A stretch of 64,000 bases of DNA from BQOK01 sp048388525 (GCF_048388525.1 NZ_DBGCTQ010000035.1:1-64000); one strand, 5' to 3'. Counted from the first letter of the stretch, positions 27,476-36,552 are shown. Notes: a model not told the origin generated them from the sequence alone. Made by a program: numbers and translations.

Positions 27476-27556
27476 AAAGCAGCGGGGGAGGAGCGGCTGC
27501 GCCGGCTGCCGTGAGGGCGGCGCGCGGCGCGCCCGGGCCCCGTTCCCGTTACCCCG

Positions 27557-27590
27557 GCGCGGGCGGCAGCTTCGCCGCCCGCGCTTTTTT
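27557..27590 (+). terminator. Intrinsic terminator between mreB and mreC
   Basis: A perfect 11-bp stem GCGCGGGCGGC / GCCGCCCGCGC with a 6-base loop followed by six T residues. It lies in the 159-base mreB-mreC gap, so expression of mreCD-mrdA depends on read-through or a further promoter. Confidence 0.88.
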
Positions 27591-27634
27591 CGCCGCAGGA
27601 CCACAACGTTTGCAAGCGAGGTGAGCGCAGGGCA

Positions 27635-28471
27635 GTGAAAGACTTTTTTTACACCAAAAAATTCAAGATCATGGTGGCGGTGGCGGTGCTGCTGGCCGGC
27701 ATGATGGCCTGGGCCGGCGCCAACGGGCGGCTCACCAGCGCGCCGCAGGAGATATTGAGCGCCGTTGCAATGCCCTTTCAAAAGGCGGCGCAGCTGCTGG
27801 GCGGCGGCATTGACGGGCTGATGGACAAATACGCCCGGATCGACGAGATCATTGCCGAGAACGAGCGCCTGACCGAGGAAAACCGCCAGCTGCGGGAGCA
27901 GATGGTGGATTACGACCGCGTTAAGACCGAGAACCAGGCCTTCCAGGATCTGCACAAGATCGAGGCCGACAACCCCCAGTTCGTTTATGCCTCGGCCAAT
28001 GTGATCGGCCGCGACCCGCTGGAGCAGTTCGGGGGCTTTACCATTGACCAGGGCACCGTGAACGGGGTGGAAACCGGGGACGTGGTGATCAGCGACGATG
28101 GCTACCTGGTGGGCCGGGTGCTGGACGCGGGCCCGGTATCCAGCAAGGTGATGACCATTTTGCAGCCGGGCTCGTATGTGGCGTGCCTGGTGAGCCGCAC
28201 CCGCGACAGCGGCAACCTGAACGGCGACGCGGCCTATGCGGCCGCGGGCCGGTGCGTGCTGGAAAACCTCTCGCGGGATACGCTGGCCGTGGTGGGCGAC
28301 GAGATCATCACCACCGGCCTGGGGGGGGAATTCCCCCCAAACATCCGGGTGGGGACCGTGGCGGAGCTGGTGCCCGAGGAGAGCGGCAAATCCGCCATTG
28401 CGGTGATTGAGCCGGGGGCGAATGTGAACAGCATCAAGCATGTGTTTGTGATCACCGATTACCAGAGCTGA
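27635..28471 (+). CDS. mreC: Rod shape-determining protein MreC
   Basis: A 278-residue bitopic protein. It has a membrane helix (about 12-30), a coiled coil (about 65-100, IIAENERLTEENRQLREQM) and an extracytoplasmic MreC beta-barrel domain (VIGRDPLEQFGGFTIDQG, TTGLGGEFPPNIRVGTV). It links MreB filaments and MreD to penicillin-binding proteins outside the membrane. The GTG start at 27635 has GAGGTGA about 10 bases upstream. mreD follows after 16 bases. Confidence 0.93.
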   Translation: MKDFFYTKKFKIMVAVAVLLAGMMAWAGANGRLTSAPQEILSAVAMPFQKAAQLLGGGIDGLMDKYARIDEIIAENERLTEENRQLREQMVDYDRVKTENQAFQDLHKIEADNPQFVYASANVIGRDPLEQFGGFTIDQGTVNGVETGDVVISDDGYLVGRVLDAGPVSSKVMTILQPGSYVACLVSRTRDSGNLNGDAAYAAAGRCVLENLSRDTLAVVGDEIITTGLGGEFPPNIRVGTVAELVPEESGKSAIAVIEPGANVNSIKHVFVITDYQS

Positions 28472-28487
28472 AAGGGGGACTGGGCCC

Positions 28488-29012
28488 GTGACCTCGCGCA
28501 CAAAGCGGAATTTACGCCTGACGGCCAAGTGGACCCTGTACCTTGTGATCCTGCTGGTGGCCCTGACCGGCCAGACCACGCCCGGCTTTTTGACCATTGG
28601 GCAGGTGCGGCCGATCTTTATTTTGCCGGTGTGCCTGGCGGTGGCAGTGTATGAGGGCGAGTACGCCGGGGCCTTTTTCGGCGCGGTGGGCGGCCTTTTG
28701 TGGGATTATGCCGCCGGCCGGGTGGCCGGGCTGCTGGCCCTGGGGCTGATGGCGGTGTGCTTTGCGGCCGCCATTCTGGTGCAGCTGTACCTGCGCACCA
28801 ACGCCATGAACTTTATTTTGGTGAGCGGCTGCGCCTGCCTGCTGATCACCGGCGTGGATTTTTTGTTCTATTACCTGATGCCCGGCTATGCGGGCGCCGC
28901 GCAGCGGTATTTTGGCGTGGTGCTGCCCATGACCGTGTTTACCGCGGCCCTTTCGCCCCTGGCGCTGGCGGCGGTGCGCGGGGTGTGGCGCCGCATGAAC
29001 CCGGAGGACTAG
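28488..29012 (+). CDS. mreD: Rod shape-determining protein MreD
   Basis: A 174-residue integral membrane protein with five or six predicted helices, usual for MreD. It follows mreC and precedes the class B PBP2 gene, which is the canonical order. The GTG start at 28488 follows AAAGGGGGA. Sequence conservation in this family is low, so position and topology carry the call. Confidence 0.88.
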   Translation: MTSRTKRNLRLTAKWTLYLVILLVALTGQTTPGFLTIGQVRPIFILPVCLAVAVYEGEYAGAFFGAVGGLLWDYAAGRVAGLLALGLMAVCFAAAILVQLYLRTNAMNFILVSGCACLLITGVDFLFYYLMPGYAGAAQRYFGVVLPMTVFTAALSPLALAAVRGVWRRMNPED

Positions 29013-29015
29013 CCC

Positions 29016-31103
29016 ATGGATCAAAAAAGTGTGTTCCGCCGCGTGGGCGGCCTGATCGTCATCACCGTTCTGGTGCTGGTGGGCTTTGTGCTGCGCCTGG
29101 TGCAGTTTCAGCTGGTGCAGGGCGAAGACCTGCTGGCCCAGGCGCAGGCGGTGACCAATTACAAGTTCCGCATCACCGCCGCCCGGGGCGACATTGTGGA
29201 TCAGTACGGGCGCAGCCTTGCCACCAACGCCTCGGGCTATAACCTGGCACTGAACAAGCTCATGCTCACGGGCGGAGTGAACGACATGCTGCGGGAGCTC
29301 ATTGAAATATTGCAGGCCAGCGGCGACAGCTGGAACGACACCGTGCCCATCAGCGCGCCGGAAAACGGCGGCTACAGCTTTACGGACGGGGAAGACGCGG
29401 CGGCGCACAAGCGGCTGGAAAACCTGAAAAAGAACCTGGGCCTGCAGCAGTACGCCACCGCCGACCAGGTGATGGCCGCGATGGTGAAGCGCTACGCGCT
29501 GGAGGAATGCGAGCCCGGGTGGCAGCGCATTTTGGGGGGCGTGCGCTACCAGATGGAGCTGGAGGAATTCAGCGAGAGCAACAACTTTGTGCTGGCCAAG
29601 GACGTGAGCGACCGCACGGTGGCCGTGGTGAAGGAGCGGGGGCTGACCTCGCGCGGGGCCGACATCACCGAGACCAGCTACCGGGTATACGAGGACGGCA
29701 CCATTGCCCCGCACCTGCTGGGGGATCTGGGGCAGATCTTTGCCGAGGACTGGCGCGTGGTGGGCGAGGACGGCAGCGTGAGCTACCCCCTGCGGGACGC
29801 GGGCTACAAGATGAACGACCTGATCGGCCGCAGCGGCCTGGAAAAGGCGTGCGAGAGCCGCCTGCGCGGGGTGGACGGCACAAAGCAGGTGAGCCGCGAC
29901 AAAAACGGCGTGATCGTTTCCAGCTCGGTGATCAAGGCGCCCCAGCCGGGCGACACGGTGGTTACAACGGTAAACAAGGATTTACAGAATACCTGCAACG
30001 AGGCGCTGGAAGCGCTGATCAAAAACCTGCAGGCCACCGCCGAGGAACATAAGGGCAAGGAGGCCACCAGCGGCGCGGTGGTGGTGATTGACGTGAAGAC
30101 CGGGGGCATTTTGGCCATGGCCAATTACCCCAGCTACGATCTGAACCTGTACAGCACCCACTACACCCAGTACAGCCAGGACCCGAACCTGCCGCTGATC
30201 AACCGGGCGCTGCAGGGCCTTTATGAGCCGGGCTCGACCTTTAAGCCGGTGGTGGCGATCTCGGGCCTGGTGAACGGTCTGATTACCCCCGAGGATAAAC
30301 CCGTGCGCTGCGGCGGGGCCCAGGCCTCCTATAATTTTTACGTGACCAGCAACGGCCCCCGGTGCGAGGGCATCGGCCACCGGGGCGGCGCAAGCCTGAA
30401 CCTGTACGACGCGCTGATGTACAGCTGCAACACCTATTTTTACGATTTGGGCCGCCGCCTGGGCGTAGACACCATGGACGAGACCGCCCGGCAGATGGGC
30501 CTTGCCACCCTTACCGGCGTGGAGCTGCCCGAGGCCGCCGGCCGCCTGACCAGCACCGAGGATCAGAACTTCACCAAGGGCCTGGAGCTGATGGCGGCCA
30601 TTGGCCAGGGCAACGCGGCGGTGACCCCGGTGCAGCTGGCCACCTATGCGGGCACGCTGGCAAACAAGGGCGTGCGCTACCAGACCCATTTGATCGCCGG
30701 TTATCAGGACACCAACACCGGCGAGATGCTGGAGAGCTTTGAGCCGGTGGTGGAAAGCCGGATCGAGGACAGCACCGGCATGTTTGACGCGGTGGAGCAG
30801 GGCATGGTGATGGCCGCAAGGAGCTATTCGGCCCTGCGGGATTACCCGCTGACCCTGGCGGCCAAGACCGGCAGCCCGCAGCGCGCCGAGGTATACGACC
30901 CGGTGCGGGGCTACCACTACCTGAACAGCGCCGCCATTGCTTACGGCCCGGTGGAGGACCCGCAGATCGCCATTGGCGCGATCATTGAGTACGGCGGCGG
31001 CGGCGCGAACCTGCTGCCGCTGGTGAAGGATATCTTCAACGCCTATTACTTTGAAAAGACGGGCGGTTTGCAGGCGGCCCAGGAGGGCGTGCTGCTGCCT
31101 TGA
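29016..31103 (+). CDS. mrdA: Class B penicillin-binding protein 2 (elongasome transpeptidase)
   Basis: A 695-residue bitopic peptidoglycan D,D-transpeptidase. One N-terminal membrane helix (about 13-34) precedes the PBP dimer domain (RGDIVDQYGRSLATN) and the catalytic domain with S407-T-F-K410, the SCN triad at S470 and K617-T-G-S620. It is the wall-elongation partner of MreCD. ATG 29016 lies 3 bases after the mreD stop, with GGAGG in the end of mreD, so translation is probably coupled. Confidence 0.94.
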   Translation: MDQKSVFRRVGGLIVITVLVLVGFVLRLVQFQLVQGEDLLAQAQAVTNYKFRITAARGDIVDQYGRSLATNASGYNLALNKLMLTGGVNDMLRELIEILQASGDSWNDTVPISAPENGGYSFTDGEDAAAHKRLENLKKNLGLQQYATADQVMAAMVKRYALEECEPGWQRILGGVRYQMELEEFSESNNFVLAKDVSDRTVAVVKERGLTSRGADITETSYRVYEDGTIAPHLLGDLGQIFAEDWRVVGEDGSVSYPLRDAGYKMNDLIGRSGLEKACESRLRGVDGTKQVSRDKNGVIVSSSVIKAPQPGDTVVTTVNKDLQNTCNEALEALIKNLQATAEEHKGKEATSGAVVVIDVKTGGILAMANYPSYDLNLYSTHYTQYSQDPNLPLINRALQGLYEPGSTFKPVVAISGLVNGLITPEDKPVRCGGAQASYNFYVTSNGPRCEGIGHRGGASLNLYDALMYSCNTYFYDLGRRLGVDTMDETARQMGLATLTGVELPEAAGRLTSTEDQNFTKGLELMAAIGQGNAAVTPVQLATYAGTLANKGVRYQTHLIAGYQDTNTGEMLESFEPVVESRIEDSTGMFDAVEQGMVMAARSYSALRDYPLTLAAKTGSPQRAEVYDPVRGYHYLNSAAIAYGPVEDPQIAIGAIIEYGGGGANLLPLVKDIFNAYYFEKTGGLQAAQEGVLLP

Positions 31104-31186
31104 CAGGACGTTATTTCCAAGCAAGGAAAAAACACCCAAATGCACAGCGAACGCGCAATTTTTGGCCTTTCTACACAAAATATGCC

Positions 31187-31215
31187 TTGCCTTATGGTTT
31201 TGCTTGTGATATTAT
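31187..31215 (+). promoter_or_regulatory. Promoter for the MinD-like gene
   Basis: TTGCCT (31187-31192), 17-bp spacer, TATTAT (31210-31215) with an extended -10 TG at 31207-31208. It lies in the 188-base gap after mrdA. Confidence 0.7.
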
Positions 31216-31291
31216 GATAGCACGGGGGGAGTGTATGCCACTCCCCACCGTGTTGTTATATGGCATTCCAGCCGCAGGAGGAAGAAGAGTT

Positions 31292-32026
31292 TTGAGCGCA
31301 AGGATCCTGATGGTCGCCTCGGGGAAGGGCGGCACGGGCAAGAGCACCGTTTCGGTGCTGCTGGGCGGCAGGCTTGCCGCCGCGGGCAAAAAGGTGCTGC
31401 TCATTGAGCTGGATTCCGGCCTGCGCAGTGTGGACATTATCTCGGGCGTATACGGCAAGACGGTGTACGACATCTCGGACGTGCTCTCGGGCCGGTGCGA
31501 GGGGGATAAGGCCGTGGTGGAGAGCCCGGTGTACAAAGGGCTCTCGGTGATCAGCGCCCCTTACGAGGGGGGCGAGGTGCGGCCCGAGGCGCTGCGCCGC
31601 CTGATCGGCAGGATGGCCCCGTATTTTGATTTTATCCTGGTGGATACCGCCGCCGGGCTGGGCGCGCCGTTCCAGGCGGCCCGCACGGTGAGCGATATGG
31701 CGCTGCTGGTGCTTACGCCCGACCCCGTGACCCTGCGCGACGGCCGCATTGCCGCCGACGAGCTGGTGAACGGCGGCTGCAAAAACGTGCGCCTGGTGGT
31801 AAACCGGGTGGGCCCGGCCAGCTTTGGGGGCGCCGTGCGCGATCTGGACGAGTGCATTGACACGGTGGCGGCCCAGCTGATCGCCGTGATTCCCGAGAGC
31901 GCCGAGATACAGCACAGCGCGGCCCAGGGCATGGCGCTGCCCGCCGGGTGCCTGGCGTTCAAAGCGCTGGATAACCTGGCCCGCCGCCTGCTGGGCGAGC
32001 AGCTTGCCCTGGCGGTGCGCTGGTAA
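31292..32026 (+). CDS. MinD/ParA-family ATPase
   Basis: A 244-residue P-loop ATPase with the deviant Walker A motif KGGTGKST near residue 11 and the DTAAGLG switch region. The MinD-like LLIELDSGLRSVDIISG segment follows the P-loop. MinD proteins direct division-site selection, and the position behind the mre operon fits. No MinC or MinE gene is visible nearby and the C-terminus (LALAVRW) is a weak membrane-targeting helix, so it could also be a divergent MinD/Mrp-like protein. The TTG start at 31292 follows a very good AGGAGGAAG; the longer frame has no RBS and crosses the promoter. Confidence 0.8.
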   Translation: MSARILMVASGKGGTGKSTVSVLLGGRLAAAGKKVLLIELDSGLRSVDIISGVYGKTVYDISDVLSGRCEGDKAVVESPVYKGLSVISAPYEGGEVRPEALRRLIGRMAPYFDFILVDTAAGLGAPFQAARTVSDMALLVLTPDPVTLRDGRIAADELVNGGCKNVRLVVNRVGPASFGGAVRDLDECIDTVAAQLIAVIPESAEIQHSAAQGMALPAGCLAFKALDNLARRLLGEQLALAVRW

Positions 32027-32085
32027 ACCGACCGAACACACAGAATGTCTGTTTTATTTTTGTACAGAGGGGGCTTTTCGTTAAA

Positions 32086-32490
32086 ATGAACATTGCTTTG
32101 ATCGCCCATGACGCAAAGAAGGAATTGATGGTGCAGTTCTGTATTGCGTATTGCGGGGTGTTGAACCAGCACACACTGATTGCCACCGGGACCACCGGCA
32201 AGCTGGTGAGCGAGGCCACGGGCCTGCCCATCCAGTGCTTTTTGTCCGGCGTGCACGGGGGCGACCAGCAGATCGCGGCCCGCATTGCCTGCAACGAGAT
32301 CGATCTGCTGCTGTTTTTCCGCGACCCCATAAGCGCCAAGCCCCACGAGCCCAACGAGATGAATCTGCTGCGGCTGTGCGACGTGCGCAACATCCCCATC
32401 GCCACCAACATTGCCACCGCCGAGGTGCTGATCCACGGCCTGGAGCGGGGCGATCTGGAATGGCGCAACATTGTGAACCCGCAGAATTGA
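32086..32490 (+). CDS. mgsA: Methylglyoxal synthase
   Basis: A 134-residue cytoplasmic enzyme that converts dihydroxyacetone phosphate to methylglyoxal and phosphate. Family motifs are clear: MNIALIAHDAKKELM, ATGTTGKL, SGVHGGDQQIAARI with the catalytic-region Asp, and FFRDPISAKPHEPNE containing the conserved His. It follows the MinD-like gene by 59 bases and is closed by its own terminator. It makes a metabolic connection to the glycerol genes at 51652-56204, which feed the same substrate pool. Confidence 0.95.
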   Translation: MNIALIAHDAKKELMVQFCIAYCGVLNQHTLIATGTTGKLVSEATGLPIQCFLSGVHGGDQQIAARIACNEIDLLLFFRDPISAKPHEPNEMNLLRLCDVRNIPIATNIATAEVLIHGLERGDLEWRNIVNPQN

Positions 32491-32506
32491 CCGGGCCGCA
32501 GAGGTT

Positions 32507-32558
32507 AAAAGCATCCCCCCTTTTGTGCCTGCGCGAGCGGCCGCAAGGGGGGCTTTTT
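32507..32558 (+). terminator. Intrinsic terminator after mgsA
   Basis: AAAAGC..CCCCCCTT pairs with AAGGGGGGCTTTT around a small bulge and ends in a T-run. Confidence 0.75.
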
Positions 32559-32668
32559 GCTGGCAGGCGCCTGCGGCGATGCATGCCGCGGGCCCGGGGC
32601 ATGCATACTGATAAGGACACGGTGCGTTGGGCCGCCGCAGGCGCGGGGCCCGGGAGGGGAAGAAGGAT

Positions 32669-34609
32669 ATGAAGCAACAATTGGTCCGGGTGGCGCTGGC
32701 CGCACCCAGGGTGCACATTGCCGCGCCCGAAAAGAATGTGGACGAGATGCTGCGCCTCCTGCGCGGCTGCCTGGACGCCCAGGTGCTGCTGCTGCCGGAG
32801 CTGGCGGTGACGGGGTATACCTGCGGGGACCTGTTCCACCAGACCGCGCTGATCGACGCCGCCTGGCGCGAAACGCTGCGGCTGGCGCAGGGCGCCGCAG
32901 AGCTGGGCTTTGCGGGCCTTGTGGCGGTGGGGGTGCCCGTGCGGGCGCACGGGCGTTTGTTCAACTGCGCGGCGTACCTGTACGGCGGCGAGCCGGTGGC
33001 CCTGGTGCCCAAGACCTGCCTGCCCAACTACGCGGAATTTTACGAAAAGCGGTGGTTCGCCCCGGCCGGGGCCCGGCGGGCCGATACGCTTTTGCTGCCC
33101 GGGCCGCAGGGCAAACTGCTGGAGGTGCCCTTTGGCGAGGATCTGCTGCTGGCGGACCGGGAGGGCACGGTGGTGATCGGGACCGACGTGTGCGAGGACC
33201 TGTGGGTGCCGGTGCCCCCCAGCAGCTACGCCTGCCTTGCGGGCGCGAACCTGATTTTGAACCCCTCGGCCAGCAACGAAACGGTGACCAAGGAGGAATA
33301 CCGCCGCCAGCTGGTGACCGCCCAGGCGGCCCGGTGCTGCTGCGCCTATGCCTATGCCTCGGCAGGCCGCACCGAGAGCACCACCGACCTGGTGTTTTCG
33401 GGGCACGGCATGATCTGCGAGAACGGCACCATGCTGGCCGAGACCCTGTGGCCCGAGCCGGGCCAGGTGCTGCAGGCTGTGGTGGACCTGGAAAAAACCG
33501 GCGCAGAACGGGTGCTGCACAACTCGTTTTTGGAGCAGACGGGCGGCCCCGCCTGGCGCACCGTGCGGCTGGCGGGCAGCCTTGTGTGCCCGGCCCAGCA
33601 GGCGGCGCTGGCCCAGCGGCCGCTGGAACGGCTGCCCTTTGTGCCCGCCACCGAGGAGGGCCTGCGAACCCGGTGCGCGGCGATTGCGCGCATCCAGGCC
33701 ACGGGCCTTGCGCAGCGCATGGAAAAGGCGGGCTTCCGGCGGCTGGTGATCGGCGTTTCGGGCGGGCTGGACAGCACCCTCGCGCTGCTGGCGGCCCGGG
33801 ACGCAATGGAGCAGCTGGGGCTGCCGGCGGCGGGCATTCTGGGGGTTTCGATGCCCTGCGTGGGCACCACAAAGCGCACCCGGGGCAACGCGCAGGCCCT
33901 GGCGGAGCTGCTGGGCGCGGAGTACCGCGAGATCGACATCCGCGCCGCGGTGGAGCAGCATCTGCGGGACCTGGGCCACGCCCCGGAGGTGTACGACGTG
34001 ACCTTTGAGAATGCCCAGGCGCGGGAGCGCACCCAGCTGCTGATGGACCTGGCAAACCAGGAGAACGCACTGGTGGTGGGCACGGGCGACCTTTCAGAGC
34101 TGGCCCTGGGCTGGTGCACCTACAACGGCGACCACATGAGCATGTATGGGGTGAACGCCTCGGTGCCAAAGACCCTGGTAAAGGCCCTGGTGGGCTGGCA
34201 CGCAAAGCGCCTGGGGGAACAGAACCCACGGATACAGGCGGTGCTGCTGGACATTCTGGACACCCCCATCAGCCCCGAGCTTTTGCCGGTGGGCGCGGAC
34301 GGAGAGCTGGTGCAGCGGACCGAGGAGACCCTGGGCAAATACGACCTGCACGATTTTGCCCTGTATCACATGCTGCGGGGCGGCTATGGCCCCGAGCGCA
34401 TTTTTGAGATGGCGCGCCTTGCCTGGCCTGAGCTGGAGCCGGATTATATCAGGACCACCCTGACCACCTTTTACCGGCGCTTTTTCAGCCAGCAGTTCAA
34501 GCGCAGCTGCCTGCCGGACGGCCCCAAGGTGGGCTCGGTTTCGCTTTCGCCCCGGGGAGACTGGCGCATGCCCAGCGACGCGGACCCGGCGGAGTTTTTA
34601 AAGTTTTGA
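32669..34609 (+). CDS. nadE: Glutamine-dependent NAD(+) synthetase
   Basis: A 646-residue two-domain enzyme that makes NAD from deamido-NAD, ATP and glutamine. The N-terminal nitrilase-type glutaminase has the E-K-C triad in LLPELAVTGYT, PKTCLPNYAEFYEKRWF and GTDVCEDLW. The C-terminal synthetase has the ATP-binding GVSGGLDSTLAL near residue 365 and GTGDLSELALGWCTYNGDH. ATG 32669 follows GGAGGGGAAGAAGG. The gene stands alone and is ended by a strong bidirectional terminator. Confidence 0.95.
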   Translation: MKQQLVRVALAAPRVHIAAPEKNVDEMLRLLRGCLDAQVLLLPELAVTGYTCGDLFHQTALIDAAWRETLRLAQGAAELGFAGLVAVGVPVRAHGRLFNCAAYLYGGEPVALVPKTCLPNYAEFYEKRWFAPAGARRADTLLLPGPQGKLLEVPFGEDLLLADREGTVVIGTDVCEDLWVPVPPSSYACLAGANLILNPSASNETVTKEEYRRQLVTAQAARCCCAYAYASAGRTESTTDLVFSGHGMICENGTMLAETLWPEPGQVLQAVVDLEKTGAERVLHNSFLEQTGGPAWRTVRLAGSLVCPAQQAALAQRPLERLPFVPATEEGLRTRCAAIARIQATGLAQRMEKAGFRRLVIGVSGGLDSTLALLAARDAMEQLGLPAAGILGVSMPCVGTTKRTRGNAQALAELLGAEYREIDIRAAVEQHLRDLGHAPEVYDVTFENAQARERTQLLMDLANQENALVVGTGDLSELALGWCTYNGDHMSMYGVNASVPKTLVKALVGWHAKRLGEQNPRIQAVLLDILDTPISPELLPVGADGELVQRTEETLGKYDLHDFALYHMLRGGYGPERIFEMARLAWPELEPDYIRTTLTTFYRRFFSQQFKRSCLPDGPKVGSVSLSPRGDWRMPSDADPAEFLKF

Positions 34610-34649
34610 CCTGGCGGCGGGCTGTGCCGCGCCGCCGCCCGAAACAGCC

Positions 34650-34692
34650 CAAAAAGGCCGGCCCCCGCCATGTGGCGGGGGCCGGCCTTTTT
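34650..34692. terminator. Bidirectional terminator between nadE and azlD
   Basis: AAAAAGGCCGGCCCCCGCCA pairs perfectly with its inverted copy across a 2-base loop, with an A-run and a T-run on the two sides. Confidence 0.93.
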
Positions 34693-34708
34693 TAATGGGT
34701 TAAAAGAG

Positions 34709-35038
34709 TCAGAACAGGGGAAGGCGGATCAGCAGCATGTACACCGCCGTGCCGCCGAAGATGCTGAGCAGGGTGTTGTGCCGCCACAGATGCAGCGCGG
34801 CCACCACCGCCAGGGCCGCAAACTGGAACAGGCACTCGGCGCCGCCCGCGGCGGGCAGGCCCTTGAGGCAATATACCACCAGGATGGCTATGATGCCCGC
34901 GGGCAGCACCCCGCCGAGATATTTGACCGGCGCGGGCATGCCCCGCCTGCCGCCGAACACCGCAAAGGGCAACGCGCGGGTGAACAGGGTGACCCCCGCC
35001 GCAATGGCGACCACCAGCCAGGGATAAGATGGGTTCAT
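34709..35038 (-). CDS. azlD: AzlD branched-chain amino acid exporter small subunit
   Basis: A 109-residue membrane protein with three or four helices and the family segment FTRALPFAVFGGR. With AzlC it forms a branched-chain amino acid (and analogue) efflux system. ATG 35038 overlaps the azlC stop (ATGA) and has AAAGGAGGG upstream inside azlC, so the two are coupled. The longer in-frame extension lies over azlC and is not real. Confidence 0.9.
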   Translation of the reverse strand: MNPSYPWLVVAIAAGVTLFTRALPFAVFGGRRGMPAPVKYLGGVLPAGIIAILVVYCLKGLPAAGGAECLFQFAALAVVAALHLWRHNTLLSIFGGTAVYMLLIRLPLF

Positions 35039-35760
35039 TGGGCCCCCTCCTTTGCCTTTTGATTTTGTGCTTCCCGGCGCAGCACCACCGGCTTTGCCAG
35101 CAGCAGCACGGCCACTGCCACCGCCAGCGCCGGCAGCAAAAAGGCGTCCGGCCCGAGCCACAGCAGGAACACCACACCGCTGGCAAGGCCCACCAGTGCC
35201 GGCAGATGGCTTTTGGAGCCGCGCCACTGTTCCAGAAAGATCACCAGGAACAGGGCCGTCATGGAGAAGTCGATGCCGGTAAAATCCAGCGGCAGGTTGC
35301 CGGCCAGCGCGCCCAGCAGGCTGCCCGCCACCCAGTAAAGCTGGTCCAGCAGCGCCACCAGGAACATGGCGTCCTGCTCGTTCACGCCGGCAGGGGGCTG
35401 CATGCCGCAGAGCACGGAATAGGTTTCGTCGGTGAGGGAAAAAACCATGTAGGGCTTGCGGCGGCCCATGGCCTTGAACTTATCAATAAAGGAGAGGCCG
35501 TAGAACAGATGGCGGCTGTTGATAAACAGGCTCATGAGCGCCACCGTGGGCAGTGCCGCGCCCTGGGCGAGAAAGCCCACCAGCACGAATTGAAGGCTGC
35601 CCGCGTACACAAAGCCGCTGATGAGCAGCGCCCAAAGCGCGCCAAAGCCTGCCTGCTGCAGCAAAATGCCGAACGCGACCCCCAAAAAGATATATCCGAA
35701 CATGACCGGCAGCGATTGCCGAAAAGCGTATTTCAGCGCCGGCCCAAAGCGTTTTTGCAA
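35035..35760 (-). CDS. azlC: AzlC-family branched-chain amino acid exporter
   Basis: A 241-residue integral membrane protein with about seven helices. It shows the AzlC pattern PVMFGYIFLGVAFGILL, GFVYAGSLQFVLVGFL and NSRHLFYGLSF. A TTG start at 35760 is preferred because GAGGTGA sits 5 bases upstream; the GTG at 35769 would lie inside that ribosome binding site. It is first gene of azlCD. Confidence 0.92.
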   Translation of the reverse strand: MQKRFGPALKYAFRQSLPVMFGYIFLGVAFGILLQQAGFGALWALLISGFVYAGSLQFVLVGFLAQGAALPTVALMSLFINSRHLFYGLSFIDKFKAMGRRKPYMVFSLTDETYSVLCGMQPPAGVNEQDAMFLVALLDQLYWVAGSLLGALAGNLPLDFTGIDFSMTALFLVIFLEQWRGSKSHLPALVGLASGVVFLLWLGPDAFLLPALAVAVAVLLLAKPVVLRREAQNQKAKEGAQ

Positions 35761-35784
35761 TGGTATCACCTCGATATGGCAATT

Positions 35785-35812
35785 ATTATAGCATGGATTT
35801 CACCCCTTTAAA
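35785..35812 (-). promoter_or_regulatory. azlC promoter
   Basis: On the minus strand TGCTATAAT (extended -10, TATAAT at 35785-35790) with a TTTAAA -35-like box 16 bp upstream (35807-35812). Confidence 0.6.
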
Positions 35813-35910
35813 AGAGTGAAATTTCACCTGCCGGGCCGCCCCCGCATACCCATGGGATAGGGGAACGGGCGCAAGACACGCCACAGCCCCGGAAAGGCAG
35901 GAAAAGCACT

Positions 35911-36483
35911 ATGAAAAAATGGAACGCAGCGCCCTCGGTATCCGGCCGCTGGGCCGTGGGGCGGGCGGGGGCCTACCTGTACGCCGCGGCGCAGCCGCTG
36001 GTGAACCGGTTTACCGCGGCACGGCTGGAGATCCTTCTGGAAGAGCCCCTGTGGCAACCGGGCGCGAAGCTTGTGCCGGGGCTTTTTGTGCGCAAGGACC
36101 CCACGGTCACCGTGAAAGCGGGCAGCGAGGAGTGCTATGTGATCGTGCAGATCAGCCAGAGCGACCCGGCGGCCTGGCAGGCGGCCGGGGTGGAGTACGG
36201 CTATTCGGATGGCACCCGTTTTGCGGCGGGCGTGCACCCGGGCTGGCAGCAGGTGCCCGGCGCGGCAAATATGTGGTACCGCAGGGTGCCCAGCGCCCCG
36301 GCCGATCAGGTGTTCGGTATATTCGACCTGATCAGCGTGCCCGCCACCGCCACGGGGGAGGAGCTGGCCGCGGCCGCCGCCAACGAGATCACCATCTCGG
36401 CCTGGGCGGTGCAGGCGGACGGGGTGGCCGACCCCCGCCAGGCCGCGGAGCAGCTGGGCCTGCTGAGCGCAAAAGCAAACTGA
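35911..36483 (+). CDS. TasA/camelysin-like protein lacking a signal peptide
   Basis: A 190-residue protein. Residues about 19-55 (AGAYLYAAAQPLVNRFTAAR then LEILLEEPLW) resemble the start of mature SipW-dependent TasA/camelysin-type proteins (AYLTDTD..NTFTVG..I.L.EP.W). GLFVRKDPTVTVKAGSEECY and NMWYRRV match their conserved core. In that family a hydrophobic signal peptide precedes the AYL motif. Here only a short polar basic stretch (MKKWNAAPSVSGRWAVGR) does, so export by SipW is doubtful. No SipW peptidase gene is nearby. A GGAAAGGCAGG-type RBS supports the ATG. The family call rests on motif memory and should be treated as probable. Confidence 0.6.
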   Translation: MKKWNAAPSVSGRWAVGRAGAYLYAAAQPLVNRFTAARLEILLEEPLWQPGAKLVPGLFVRKDPTVTVKAGSEECYVIVQISQSDPAAWQAAGVEYGYSDGTRFAAGVHPGWQQVPGAANMWYRRVPSAPADQVFGIFDLISVPATATGEELAAAAANEITISAWAVQADGVADPRQAAEQLGLLSAKAN

Positions 36484-36514
36484 ACGCACGGCGCCGGGCA
36501 CAGCCCGGCCAAGA

Positions 36515-36552
36515 GCCCCGGGGGAACACCGCCCCCGGGGCCCCTGCTTTTT
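36515..36552 (+). terminator. Intrinsic terminator after the TasA-like gene
   Basis: A 10-bp stem GCCCCGGGGG / CCCCCGGGGC followed after a few bases by TTTTT. Confidence 0.75.
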
